From: Spirochaetes bacterium GWB1_60_80
GTDB taxonomy: Bacteria; Spirochaetota; Spirochaetia; Treponematales; UBA12059
Reading direction: 5' to 3'
Assembly (NCBI GenBank): GCA_001829185.1
Contig: MIAR01000032.1
Span: 206,133-270,132 of the forward strand
DNA: 64,000 bases
Part shown: one piece after another, positions 9,327-17,432 of the stretch
Layout: every line of letters begins with the position of its first letter
Position numbering within the stretch: position 1 is the first letter of the stretch
The notes under the pieces: generated by a model
Told to the model about the DNA's origin: nothing
Seen by the model: only the letters and a program-made list of their open reading frames with translations
Database searches by the model: none
Made by a program: the position numbers and the translations under genes

Positions 9327-10782
9327 GACCAGCCAGGTTTTCGGTAATCCGATGCCGGCCGCCGTGGTGCGCGAAGCCAAGAAAAAAAAACGCGGCTATG
9401 CCGCCAAATATGGCGACGACAGCCAGGCCGTGTATCACGTGCGGGCTTTTGACAATCCGGTACTCGGCCCGGAGTTTGGTTTACAAAACCTGGAACTGCG
9501 CGAAGGCGGCCAGCCGATCGACGCCCAGCGCGGCGTGCTGGTCGGTAATATCCGGATGGGCTTCGGCCATTACCGCATCGCCATGGCCATCGCCTCCGCA
9601 GTCCGCCAGCGCGGCTACATACCCTACTGGTTTGACATGAATTCCTTCGCGCAGACCACCGGCGGCCGGGTGGTGGCGCGACTGAACGAGCTGTACTCCT
9701 TTGGCTCGCGCCTGTCGCAGCGAAACGCGCTGTTCAACAGCCTGTACTGGGAGCCGCTCAATTATGAAGGCTTCAAGAAACTGTCCTTTAACGCGGTTGA
9801 CCAGCGGGTGGCCGAGCTGCACGCCCCGCTTTGCGCCCAGCTGCCGCGCGATATGCCATTCATCGCCACCCATGTCTGGCCGGCCCAGGCCGCGCTGCAC
9901 GCCGGCCTGCCCAATGTCATCAACATGATTCCGGACAACTGGCCGATGGGACTGCACCTGGCCGAAGGCGCCTTGCATACCGTGCAGAGCCCGTCGGCGG
10001 CGCTCGGCTACCGGCTGCTGCGCGAGATGGCCGGCAAGAACAAGCTCAGCCAGCCGATGCCGGCCAACTCCATCCACTGCGTCGGGCACTACATCGACCA
10101 TGAGCTGGCGTCGAACATCGAAGCCGATTGCCGGGCCAGGCTGGAGCGCTTCAGGAACAAGCAGCCACGGCGCCTGCTGATTTCGGTCGGCGGCGCCGGC
10201 GCCCAATTCGAGATCATCGGCGAGTTGCTGCGCCGCTACCAGTCCCGGCTGGCGGATGGCAGCCTGGCCGTCTACCTGAATGTCGGCGACCATGCCGCGG
10301 TCTGGGAGCGCCTGGCCGCCGCCGTGCCTGGCCTGGCCGGCCTGGCCACCAGGCACTTCAACGACTGGCCGGAGACGCGCCTCTTCTGCACAGCCGCCCA
10401 CGGCCAGCCGGTCGGCGGCCTGCATGTTTTCCTGAACGCCGATAAATACGCGGCTGTCTACGCCACCAACCTGCTGATGCGCAGCTGCGATGTCCTGATT
10501 ACCAAACCCAGCGAGCTGGCCTTCTACCCCGTGCCCAAGCTGTTCATCAAGCGCGTCGGCGGCCACGAGCGCTGGGGCGCCATCCGCAGCGCCGAACTAG
10601 GGGATGGCACTTATGAGATGGAGAGCCTGGAGTCGGCCGCCCAGGTCCTGGACCTGATGATCAACGAGGACGATATTCTTTCCCTGCAGTGCGAGTGCAT
10701 CCTGAACGCCCACAAGGCTGGCGTCTATAGCGGTGCCTATCGCATCGTCGACTTGTCCTTGCAGGCCGCCGGCCGGGCTTGA
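9319..10782 (+). CDS. GT-B-like protein of unknown function (MurG/GT28-like)
   Basis: 487 residues from the ATG at 9319; the frame opens earlier but that part lies within the galactosidase gene. I do not recognise a named family. The layout resembles GT-B glycosyltransferases of the MurG/diacylglycerol galactosyltransferase kind: an N-terminal GNIRMGFGHYRIAMAIA (compare GxGGH loops), a middle LLISVGGAGAQFE strand-loop starting the second domain, and a C-terminal MRSCDVLITKPSELAFYPVP that parallels the donor-binding DVxVxKPGG segment. A lysine-rich stretch (KKKKR, residues 21-25) near the N-terminus could touch membranes. Its place directly after galactokinase and alpha-galactosidase, with an eight-base overlap, points to galactose metabolism or galactosyl transfer, but this is inference. 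Confidence 0.6.
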   Translation: MDRTSQVFGNPMPAAVVREAKKKKRGYAAKYGDDSQAVYHVRAFDNPVLGPEFGLQNLELREGGQPIDAQRGVLVGNIRMGFGHYRIAMAIASAVRQRGYIPYWFDMNSFAQTTGGRVVARLNELYSFGSRLSQRNALFNSLYWEPLNYEGFKKLSFNAVDQRVAELHAPLCAQLPRDMPFIATHVWPAQAALHAGLPNVINMIPDNWPMGLHLAEGALHTVQSPSAALGYRLLREMAGKNKLSQPMPANSIHCVGHYIDHELASNIEADCRARLERFRNKQPRRLLISVGGAGAQFEIIGELLRRYQSRLADGSLAVYLNVGDHAAVWERLAAAVPGLAGLATRHFNDWPETRLFCTAAHGQPVGGLHVFLNADKYAAVYATNLLMRSCDVLITKPSELAFYPVPKLFIKRVGGHERWGAIRSAELGDGTYEMESLESAAQVLDLMINEDDILSLQCECILNAHKAGVYSGAYRIVDLSLQAAGRA

Positions 10783-10851
10783 TTGACAATCTGGCTATCT
10801 CCTGTCATAGTCACTTTCGTTAACCATGACGAGATTTTCAGGTTAACGAAA
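10783..10851 (+). promoter_or_regulatory. Biotin operon promoter with BirA-type operator
   Basis: A near-consensus promoter, TTGACA (10783-10788), 17 bases, CATAGT (10806-10811), is followed at once by a perfect 11-bp inverted repeat, TTTCGTTAACC (10815-10825) and GGTTAACGAAA (10841-10851), separated by 15 bases. The arm GTTAACC-N15-GGTTAAC matches the known BirA operator pattern. It lies across the expected transcription start, so a bound dimer would block initiation of the birA-like/bioY/ECF operon. Confidence 0.88.
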
Positions 10852-10860
10852 GGGATTTGA

Positions 10861-11790
10861 CTGGAAACTACCGAACAACGCGACAGTTTCATCCTCGAAA
10901 GCTTGCGGGCCAGCGACGTTCCGCTATCCGGGCAATACCTGGCGGAGCGGCTGGGGATCAGTCGGGTGGCCTTGTGGAAACGGGTCGAAGTGCTCAAGCA
11001 GTGGGGCTATGCCATCGACAGTTCGCGCCGCGGTTATCGCTTGCTGTCGGACGATGGCTTGTCGGCCGAGGATATCGCCGTGCCGGGGCAGCTGTTTCTG
11101 TTTGACGAGCTCGATTCTACGATGGACGAAGCCCATCGCCAGGCCGCCAGGGGAGCGCCTTCCGGCAGCTTGGTTTTGGCCCTGCGCCAACAGGCGGGTC
11201 GGGCCCTGGACGGCTCTAGCTGGCCCAGCCCGTCCGGCGGCTTCTACGCCTCGCTGGTGGTGCGCTGCGCCTTGCCGGTAGCGGCGGCCGATGGCCTGGT
11301 CCTGACGGCTGCCGCCGCCTTGCTGGACGTTTTAACCGACCGGACGCCTAATTCGTCCCTCGACCCAGCCGCCGTCCGGCTCGGTTTCCGTTGGCCCAAC
11401 CAGCTGTGGAGCGGCCAGCGGCGCATCGCCGGCATTCTGCTGGAGAGCGTCGGCCGCCTGATGGCGCCGGATTACTATATCATTGGCATCGGCATCGATA
11501 TCGGGGGGCTGGCCGCTGACGGCCGCCGGCTACCGCAACGGGCGGTAATCGGTAGTAGCCTGGCGCGGTCCTTGGCCGTACCGACGGCGGCGCACGCCTG
11601 GTCGGCCGAAGGCTGGTGCAGGCTACTCGAAGCGTCCGCCTGTGCTGATTTTCGCCTGTTCGACGGTCGCCGCATCCGCTGCCAAACGCGCGGCCTGGAC
11701 TGCTATGGCCGGCTGCTGCTGACGGATGGCACTGTCCTCAGTATGGCGGAATGCCTGGCCGTGGACTGGGACGACCCGCCCGTTTTGTGA
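10861..11790 (+). CDS. birA: BirA-like biotin regulator with a degenerate ligase active site
   Basis: Start taken as CTG at 10861 (309 residues), since homology reaches this far: TTEQRDSFILESL is the usual first helix, and an AGGG lies upstream; TTG at 10903 would cut into the DNA-binding domain. The winged helix is intact (SGQYLAERLGISRVALWKRVEVL, 23-45). The ligase domain is aligned easily but signature residues differ from E. coli BirA: DSTN is DSTM (85-88), GRGRRG is GRALDG (113-118), KWPND is RWPNQ (177-181), RKLAGIL is RRIAGIL (187-193, catalytic Lys183 to Arg) and GAGIN is GIGID (209-213 region). QQAGR, the SPxG turn and the C-terminal SH3-like part remain. It may sense biotin and repress the operon without being an efficient ligase. 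Gene symbol by homology only. Confidence 0.82.
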   Translation: METTEQRDSFILESLRASDVPLSGQYLAERLGISRVALWKRVEVLKQWGYAIDSSRRGYRLLSDDGLSAEDIAVPGQLFLFDELDSTMDEAHRQAARGAPSGSLVLALRQQAGRALDGSSWPSPSGGFYASLVVRCALPVAAADGLVLTAAAALLDVLTDRTPNSSLDPAAVRLGFRWPNQLWSGQRRIAGILLESVGRLMAPDYYIIGIGIDIGGLAADGRRLPQRAVIGSSLARSLAVPTAAHAWSAEGWCRLLEASACADFRLFDGRRIRCQTRGLDCYGRLLLTDGTVLSMAECLAVDWDDPPVL

Positions 11791-11878
11791 GTTGCTTTGA
11801 TGGTTGCTGACGCGGCCGCTGGCCGTCGTTGGTGGCTGGTTAAGCCTTGATTCCCGTTTTCAAACAGAAGGAGTGTGT

Positions 11879-12442
11879 ATGAACCGGAAAGTATTGACCT
11901 TGGTGCTCATTTCTCTGCTGGCGGCCTTGTTGGCCGTCGGCGCGGTTTTTTCATTGCCGTTGCCGCCGCCGTTGCCGCCAGTAACGCTGGCCGTTTTCTT
12001 TGCCTTGTTGTCTGGCTTGTTGCTGGGGCCCTGGGGCGGCTTGGCCGTTACCGGACTTTATCTGGCGCTTGGCTGCTTGGGCTTGCCGGTGTTTGCCAAC
12101 GGTAGCGGCGGCTTCGGCCACCTGGCCGGGCCGACAGGCGGCTTCTTGCTAGGCTATGCCCTGGCGGCCTTCGCGGCTGGGCTGATATCCAGTCAACGAA
12201 CCTGGCATTTCGGACGAGCCTTAGTCGGTGCTCTGGCCGGCGTGGCGGTGTTGTACCTGCTTGGTTTACCCTGGTTTGCGACGGTTTTGTCGGCGCGGCG
12301 CGGTAGCACAGTTTCGTTACTGGCCGCTTTTAGCATGATGGCGCCGTACCTGGTTGGCGATGTGGTTAAGGCTTGCCTGGCCGCTGGACTGATCCGCGGA
12401 CTCCGGCCCGTGCTGCGGAACTATTTCCCCGCCCGCCCATGA
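11879..12442 (+). CDS. bioY: BioY biotin transporter substrate-binding component
   Basis: 187 residues from ATG 11879, which has AAGGAG seven bases upstream. It is an S component of an ECF transporter: about six membrane segments and the BioY signature GPTGGFLLGYALAAF (about 81-95) with LYLALGCLGLPVFA just before. It binds biotin in the inner membrane. The next gene starts in its stop codon (ATGA), giving a complete BioY-ATPase-T unit, so high-affinity uptake of biotin is expected. Identity is secure from the signature and context. Confidence 0.93.
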   Translation: MNRKVLTLVLISLLAALLAVGAVFSLPLPPPLPPVTLAVFFALLSGLLLGPWGGLAVTGLYLALGCLGLPVFANGSGGFGHLAGPTGGFLLGYALAAFAAGLISSQRTWHFGRALVGALAGVAVLYLLGLPWFATVLSARRGSTVSLLAAFSMMAPYLVGDVVKACLAAGLIRGLRPVLRNYFPARP

Positions 12443-13206
12443 CCATTGAATGCCAGGCCTTGACGCGCCGCTTTCCGGGTGGCCGCTGTGGCCTTGACGG
12501 CCTTGATCTGCGCCTCGACACGGCTGGCTTCACGCTCATCACCGGACACAACGGCAGCGGCAAGTCCTTGCTATTGCGCCACCTGCTTGGCCTGGAGCAA
12601 CCGGACGCTGGCCGGGTGCTGGTGGATGGGCGTCCGCTGGCCGCCTGCCTGGCCGGCACCCGCCGGCGCGTCGCCTTGGTCTTTCAGGAACCGGAGCACC
12701 AGATTCTCGGCCTGACCGTGGCGGAGGATATGGCCTTTGGCCCCAGTTGCGCCGGCCGCAAACCGGCGGACTACGAGCCAGAATTGCGTTCGGCCCTGGC
12801 CTGCTGCGGTCTGGCCGGCTTTGAAGAACACCTGACGGCCAATTTGTCCGGCGGCGAGAAGCGCCGCCTGGCGGTCGCGGCTTGCCTGGCCAGCCAACCG
12901 GAACTGTTATTGCTGGATGAACCATTCAACGATCTGGATTGGCGCGGCGCCTCCGAGCTATTGGCCATTTTGCAGGCTTTGCGCGCCGATGGCATCGGCA
13001 TCGTCGTGGTCACCCATGATCTGGAAAAATGCCTGGCCCATGCCGACCGCCTGGTGGTGCTCGATGGCGGTCGAGTAGTGCGCGACGCCCCGCCGGCCGA
13101 GCTGTGGGCGGAATTGCCGGCCCTCGGCCTGCGCCGCCTGCCGGGCGGCTTGGATCAACTGCCGGCGATGACCTGGCTGAAGGCGGAGGCTTGCGTTGCC
13201 GGCTGA
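12439..13206 (+). CDS. ECF transporter ATPase for biotin uptake (BioM type)
   Basis: 255 residues from the ATG overlapping the bioY stop; a longer GTG-started frame extends into bioY and is not credible. ABC ATPase motifs: Walker A GHNGSGKS (about 37-44), Q-loop LVFQEPEHQI, signature LSGGEKRR (about 137), Walker B LLLLDEPFNDLD (about 156-167) and switch His in VVVTHD. The FQEPEHQI form is typical of ECF-type ATPases. It powers the BioY/EcfT complex. Only one ATPase gene is present, so it probably works as a homodimer. Confidence 0.9.
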   Translation: MTIECQALTRRFPGGRCGLDGLDLRLDTAGFTLITGHNGSGKSLLLRHLLGLEQPDAGRVLVDGRPLAACLAGTRRRVALVFQEPEHQILGLTVAEDMAFGPSCAGRKPADYEPELRSALACCGLAGFEEHLTANLSGGEKRRLAVAACLASQPELLLLDEPFNDLDWRGASELLAILQALRADGIGIVVVTHDLEKCLAHADRLVVLDGGRVVRDAPPAELWAELPALGLRRLPGGLDQLPAMTWLKAEACVAG

Positions 13207-13897
13207 GCCTAATAGCCTGGCGAATCGGCGGAAGTCTTGGCAGCTGACCGGCTTGAAGCGTTTCCTGGTCTATGCGGCGGCTCAGGCGGCGGTGCTGCTG
13301 GCGCCTGTACCGGTGCTGGCGGGTGTGTTGGCGCTGACCGTGGGTTTGGGTTGGCTGGAGGGGCTGCGCTGGCTGGGCTGGCTGCGCCGCTTCTGGCCGG
13401 CCTTACTGATAGCCCTGGCGCCGGCGGTAGTCGGACTGCCGAGTCTGGGGCCGGCCGCAGGCCAGCTCTGGCTGGTCGCCTGGTGGCCGGCCCTGCTGCG
13501 TTCCGGCCGCTACCTGCTGGTTTTCGTGACGGCGGCCTGGCTGTCGCACGGCATGACGCCACTGGATCTGCGCCGGGTGCTGGAAGGCTTGTTGTGGCCG
13601 TTGGGTCGCCGCGTTGCCGGCGCCGTAGCCAGGGCCGCCGGGCTGGTGTTGGCCTTCCTGCCCTGGACCGCCCGCGAAATCGGCCAGGCCGCCGCCGCCG
13701 CCCGGCTGCGCGGTTCCGATCCGCGGCGGCGGCCGGTGCGCCATCTGGCCGGCTTGCTGGTGCCGGTGGCCTTGCGCAGTCTGGAGCGGGCCCGGCACAG
13801 CGCCGAGGCCCTGTTGCTGCGTGATGCCGGCCTGGCGGGGCTCGCGGCCGGCGACAAGACGGCCGTCGGCACAGCGGTCACCGGGCAGGGCAAATAA
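13196..13897 (+). CDS. ECF transporter transmembrane protein (EcfT/BioN type)
   Basis: 233 residues, TTG start at 13196 overlapping the ATPase gene by 11 bases. N-terminal hydrophobic segments (about 25-55, 60-90, 95-125) are followed by the cytoplasmic coupling helices carrying the EcfT signature AAAARLRGSDP (about 172-182), which docks on the ATPases. The C-terminal segment with LERARHSAEALLLRDAG is the second coupling motif region. Very GC- and Leu/Ala-rich. It ends the biotin operon; no plus-strand terminator was seen after it. Confidence 0.85.
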   Translation: MPAEPNSLANRRKSWQLTGLKRFLVYAAAQAAVLLAPVPVLAGVLALTVGLGWLEGLRWLGWLRRFWPALLIALAPAVVGLPSLGPAAGQLWLVAWWPALLRSGRYLLVFVTAAWLSHGMTPLDLRRVLEGLLWPLGRRVAGAVARAAGLVLAFLPWTAREIGQAAAAARLRGSDPRRRPVRHLAGLLVPVALRSLERARHSAEALLLRDAGLAGLAAGDKTAVGTAVTGQGK

Positions 13898-13923
13898 AAA
13901 ACCGCCGGGTATCATTCCGGCGG
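13893..13923 (-). terminator. Rho-independent terminator of the TPR lipoprotein gene
   Basis: On the minus strand, CCGCCGG, an eight-base loop, CCGGCGG and then TTTTTTATTT. It lies 30 bases after the lipoprotein stop and overlaps the end of the ECF gene on the other strand. Confidence 0.85.
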
Positions 13924-13953
13924 CTATCAACGCGTCAATATTTATTCACAGAC

Positions 13954-16314
13954 TCAGTCAACCAACTCAACTGCGAAGGCGAAGAAGATACGCCCCGAGA
14001 AATCCGGGCCGCGGAAGAAGAGGCCTTCCTGCATCAGCCTAAGGTAGGCCGGCGTCTGGCGAATGATGTCCTCGGCGCTCAGGTTGATAACCTGGTAGCC
14101 GGCCCAGGTGTTGCCGATGGTGCGGCCGGGCTCGGCTGTCACGACCCGGTCGCCGAGCTTGCCGCCGATGTACAGCCGGTCGGTCATTGTACCCACGATG
14201 GCGGTATACGGTCGGGCGCCTTCCAGCGGCCAGCGCTGTCCCAGGTTGGCGTTGCCCACCGGGATGAAGTTGTCGCCGTTGTTCAAGGCGACGTGCCAAC
14301 CGTAGGCATCGACGACGGTGTCGGGATCAACGGCCGGATTCTGGGGCTGCCACTGGCCGCCGGACAGGTAGAGCCGCAGCAGGGTTTGCGGGTTGTTGCC
14401 GTTGTCGATCTGGTAGGCAATCGGACTGATGACGATCCTGACCGGGGCCGGCGCGCTGATGGCGCCAACGCGGCTGACGACGGCGATGGCGTTGTCTTTC
14501 ATGCTGCGCAACACGAAGCCGATCGGCAGGGCACCGCCCAAGTTGGCGCTGGCGTCCATGCCGTCAACTATCCACTGGAGCAGGCCGTCGAGATCGGTAA
14601 TGTTGGCCGAGCGGCCGCTGCCGCCCAGGATGTAGGACGTGATCGAGGTGCGTGAGCGGTCGAAGCTGCCGCGCATGCCGCTACTGACCGACAGGGCGGC
14701 GCCGAAGGGGTTGCGCTCGGCCGTGGCCTTGGCGGCGTCGAGTTGTTCCTGGATGGCTTGGGAGGATTCGGTCGATTCAATCAGGAAGTAGGCGCGGCGG
14801 CCGTAGGAAACCTGCGAGACGTAGTATGGCGCGGTTTGGTTGAGCAGGCCGGCCGACACGATGTTCGAGCCGACGGTGCCGAAGAAAGCGGCCGCAGTGT
14901 TCGGGATGTCGATGTTGATGGTGTAGTAGATCTGGGTCATTTCCACCAGGGTGCGCGACAGCCCGTTGCTGTCGCTGAAGCCGGTTTGCGGGCGGAGGCC
15001 GACATCGCCGCGGCCGATACCGACACCCAAAGCCAGGTCGAGGTGGTCCTGCGACTTGACCTCAACCATGCGGAACTGCATGCGCGCCGGGATGGCGGCG
15101 CTGACGCCCTGGCTGATGATGGACCGGACGGCCTGCTGGGCGTTGGAATAGCGGGTGGGGTCGGCGATGGTGGCAGTCGGGCTGCCTCTGATGCTGGTCA
15201 GGTCGATGGTGATGTCGAGCGGCGCGCGGTTGGCCAGGATGGGGCGAAAGCTCTGGTCGGCGACGCTGTTACCGTCGATGACGGCGCCGATGTAGACTAC
15301 GTCCGCGCTGGGGTCGAAGATGCTGAAGGCCGAGGTTTCGGCCTGGATGGCGGTCCGGCGCACAAAGGGATTGGCGGGGTCGCGGCTGACGCCGCCGGTG
15401 GTCACCCGGTTGGACGGATTGCCGCTGGCCGTGGTCAGACGGGCGCCAGAGGCGGCGGTGGCCTGGTTGGACAGCTGGGTGATGCGGTCGTAGAACTCGA
15501 AGACTTGCACCTCGGCGCTGGCGTTGTCGTAATTGCCGGCCAGTTTGAAGTACTCATAGGCTTCGCGATAGGATGGCACGGTTCTTTCGGCCTTGAGGAA
15601 TGTGCCGAGGCGGAAGGCCAGCATCTGCAGACGGCCGGCGGCGTCACGGTAGTTGGGCACCCAGGCCTGGACATACTCCAGCCATTCCACCGCTTTACGC
15701 AGATCGGGAATGGTCCCCTTGGTCTCGTAGTCGGAAGCGATGTCGTAGGCCAGGCGGGCGAGGCGCTCGCGCGAATCGCGGAAATTGGGCACATGGTTTT
15801 CGGCGGCCACGTAGTGGCGGATCAGGTTTTCCTTTTCCTGGGAGTTGGTGCCGGGGAAGGTGTTGCCGGCTTGGTCGTACCAGGCCTGGGCGGCGACCTG
15901 CCTGGCCGCGGCTAGCTCGGCGGTAAAATTGTCGGCGTACTTGCGCACCTGGGTGAGGCCGAGGCGGTTGTCGCCGATGGTCGGCGGCATGCCGATCACC
16001 GACCGCTGGATGCGCAGCAGCTGCTGGAAGCTGTCGACCAGGCGGTCGGCTACCGCCGGATCGCGGCTGGCGCCGGCCCGCAGGTTGGGTACGGCGGCCA
16101 GGAGGCTTTCCGGGTACGAGGGGTAGATTTCATTGAATACCAGCAGGGCATCCTTGTCGTTCGGCTTGCGGGTCAGCGCCGGGGCCAGTTGCTCGATAGC
16201 GCCGACATAGTCGCCGCTGGCCAGGCGGGCGCGGCTGCGGTCGGCCGCCGACATGCAGGCGGCCAGCGCGAGGGTCAGCAACAGCAGGCCGATAGTTAAT
16301 TTTAATTTACGCAT
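13954..16314 (-). CDS. Large lipoprotein with N-terminal TPR-like repeats
   Basis: 786 residues. Signal peptide with lipobox LAAC (Cys at about 20) and AAGGAGG a few bases before the ATG. Residues 25-290 contain degenerate tetratricopeptide-like helices (RARLASGDYVGAIEQLAPAL, DLRKAVEWLEYVQAWVPNYRDA, YREAYEYFKLAGNYDNA). The rest is beta-rich with no family I recognise, including a segment AYFLIESTESSQAIQEQL followed by an RSRTSITSYILGG stretch somewhat like cytolysin/perforin (MACPF) cores; that likeness is weak. Monocistronic, with a good terminator. Probably exposed in the periplasm or on the surface; function unknown. Confidence 0.8.
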   Translation of the reverse strand: MRKLKLTIGLLLLTLALAACMSAADRSRARLASGDYVGAIEQLAPALTRKPNDKDALLVFNEIYPSYPESLLAAVPNLRAGASRDPAVADRLVDSFQQLLRIQRSVIGMPPTIGDNRLGLTQVRKYADNFTAELAAARQVAAQAWYDQAGNTFPGTNSQEKENLIRHYVAAENHVPNFRDSRERLARLAYDIASDYETKGTIPDLRKAVEWLEYVQAWVPNYRDAAGRLQMLAFRLGTFLKAERTVPSYREAYEYFKLAGNYDNASAEVQVFEFYDRITQLSNQATAASGARLTTASGNPSNRVTTGGVSRDPANPFVRRTAIQAETSAFSIFDPSADVVYIGAVIDGNSVADQSFRPILANRAPLDITIDLTSIRGSPTATIADPTRYSNAQQAVRSIISQGVSAAIPARMQFRMVEVKSQDHLDLALGVGIGRGDVGLRPQTGFSDSNGLSRTLVEMTQIYYTINIDIPNTAAAFFGTVGSNIVSAGLLNQTAPYYVSQVSYGRRAYFLIESTESSQAIQEQLDAAKATAERNPFGAALSVSSGMRGSFDRSRTSITSYILGGSGRSANITDLDGLLQWIVDGMDASANLGGALPIGFVLRSMKDNAIAVVSRVGAISAPAPVRIVISPIAYQIDNGNNPQTLLRLYLSGGQWQPQNPAVDPDTVVDAYGWHVALNNGDNFIPVGNANLGQRWPLEGARPYTAIVGTMTDRLYIGGKLGDRVVTAEPGRTIGNTWAGYQVINLSAEDIIRQTPAYLRLMQEGLFFRGPDFSGRIFFAFAVELVD

Positions 16315-16360
16315 GTAGCCTCCTTGGCTATTTTAAGTCTGTGGTATCAAACAATCACTT

Positions 16361-16831
16361 CTAAGTCAGGCGCTGGATGATGGCCGCGTGGCGGGGGTAG
16401 GCGGCCATCAGCGTTTCCCGGTCCAGCAGCTCGAAGTCTTCGAAGGTGAAGCCAGGGGCAACCAGGCAGCCGACCAGGCTAAAGTCGCCGGATTCGGCGC
16501 TAGAGCCGAAGATCCAGCCAGCCGGCACCAGCTGCTGCGGCTCTTGGCCGGCCGCCAAGTCAAGGCCCAACTTCTTGACGCTGAGCTCGCCGTCCGGGCT
16601 GATCATCCAGATATCGAGCGGTCCGCCGGCGTGATGGTACCAGACTTCGTCCGCGGTCAGCCGATGAAAGCGGGAGACCTGGCCCCGCGCCAGCAGGAAG
16701 TAGATGCTGGTCCATAGGCGGCGGCCGCCCGCCACCTGGTCCGAGGCCAGGACTTGCCGGAAATGGCCGCCCTCGGGATGGGCGGTCAGGCGCAGCTGTT
16801 CGATGTAGTGGGCAGCGGTGGGTTTGTCCAT
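16361..16831 (-). CDS. Cupin-fold DUF985 family protein
   Basis: 156 residues, matching the family size. Typical features: an N-terminal YIEQLRLTAHPEGGHFRQVL, the central SRFHRLTADEVWYHHAGGPLDIWMI with the cupin His residues, VPAGWIFGSS and the C-terminal VGCLVAPGFTFEDFELLDRETL. The family has an RmlC-like cupin fold; its reaction is not established. It starts five bases after the stop of a nitroreductase gene and is likely cotranscribed with it. Confidence 0.85.
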   Translation of the reverse strand: MDKPTAAHYIEQLRLTAHPEGGHFRQVLASDQVAGGRRLWTSIYFLLARGQVSRFHRLTADEVWYHHAGGPLDIWMISPDGELSVKKLGLDLAAGQEPQQLVPAGWIFGSSAESGDFSLVGCLVAPGFTFEDFELLDRETLMAAYPRHAAIIQRLT

Positions 16832-16835
16832 CGCG

Positions 16836-17390
16836 TCAGCCTTTGCGGTAACGGTTGAAGCTGGACATTTCCGGCCGTGGCCGGCGCAGCTTGGCGGTCG
16901 GTTTGGAATTTTCGGCAGGGTAGCCCAGCGTGATCAATAAGGGTACGCGGCGGGTGCGCGGGATGCTCAGTAGTTTTTTAATAGCGCGTTCGTTGAACCA
17001 ACCCAGGATGCAGCTGCCTAGGCCGCGCTCGGTGGCGGCCAGGCAGAATTGGCCGACCGCCAGGCCGATGTCGATGTGGGCGTAGCCATGACCCTTGAGG
17101 GCGCCACCCAGGGCAGCCGACAGCTTGGGACGTTCCTCGACGACGGCTATCAGCACTGGGGCCTGGCGGGCAAACTTGTTGATGGCCACCGGCTTACCGA
17201 GCGCCGCCTCGCGGGCCGCCGGCAGGATGGCCGGGTCGTCGATGACGATGAAATGCCAGGGTTGCGAGTTGCAGGCCGAGGGCGCCAGGCGGGCGGCCTC
17301 CAGGCAGGCGTCGAGGTCGGCGGCATCGAGCTGAGTGGCGGCGTAATGGCGGACGCTGTAGCGGCTGTTGGCCAGGCTGAAGAAATTCAT
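16836..17390 (-). CDS. Nitroreductase-family flavoprotein
   Basis: 184 residues from ATG 17390; the frame can start at a TTG 18 bases earlier, but a promoter points to the ATG. Family marks: SRYSVRHYAATQLDAADL with the FMN-binding Arg-Tyr region, EAARLAPSACNSQPWHFIVI, a central LAATERGLGSCILGWFNERAIKKLL and a C-terminal LITLGYPAE. Members reduce nitro groups, quinones or flavins with NAD(P)H using FMN; the substrate cannot be told. Followed within five bases by the cupin gene. Confidence 0.88.
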   Translation of the reverse strand: MNFFSLANSRYSVRHYAATQLDAADLDACLEAARLAPSACNSQPWHFIVIDDPAILPAAREAALGKPVAINKFARQAPVLIAVVEERPKLSAALGGALKGHGYAHIDIGLAVGQFCLAATERGLGSCILGWFNERAIKKLLSIPRTRRVPLLITLGYPAENSKPTAKLRRPRPEMSSFNRYRKG

Positions 17391-17396
17391 GAGGGC

Positions 17397-17425
17397 AGCA
17401 TAGGCCAAAGACGGGGCTTGGTCAA
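17397..17425 (-). promoter_or_regulatory. Promoter giving a near-leaderless nitroreductase mRNA
   Basis: Minus strand: TTGACC, 17 bases, TATGCT, six bases (GCCCTC), ATG. Both boxes match consensus well, and there is no Shine-Dalgarno site, so the mRNA should begin at about the start codon. Confidence 0.6.
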
Positions 17426-17432
17426 TCCGAAG

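Noticed and set aside
11804-11878. Upstream GTG extension of bioY
   Set aside because: No ribosome binding site and no family match; AAGGAG before ATG 11879 settles the start.
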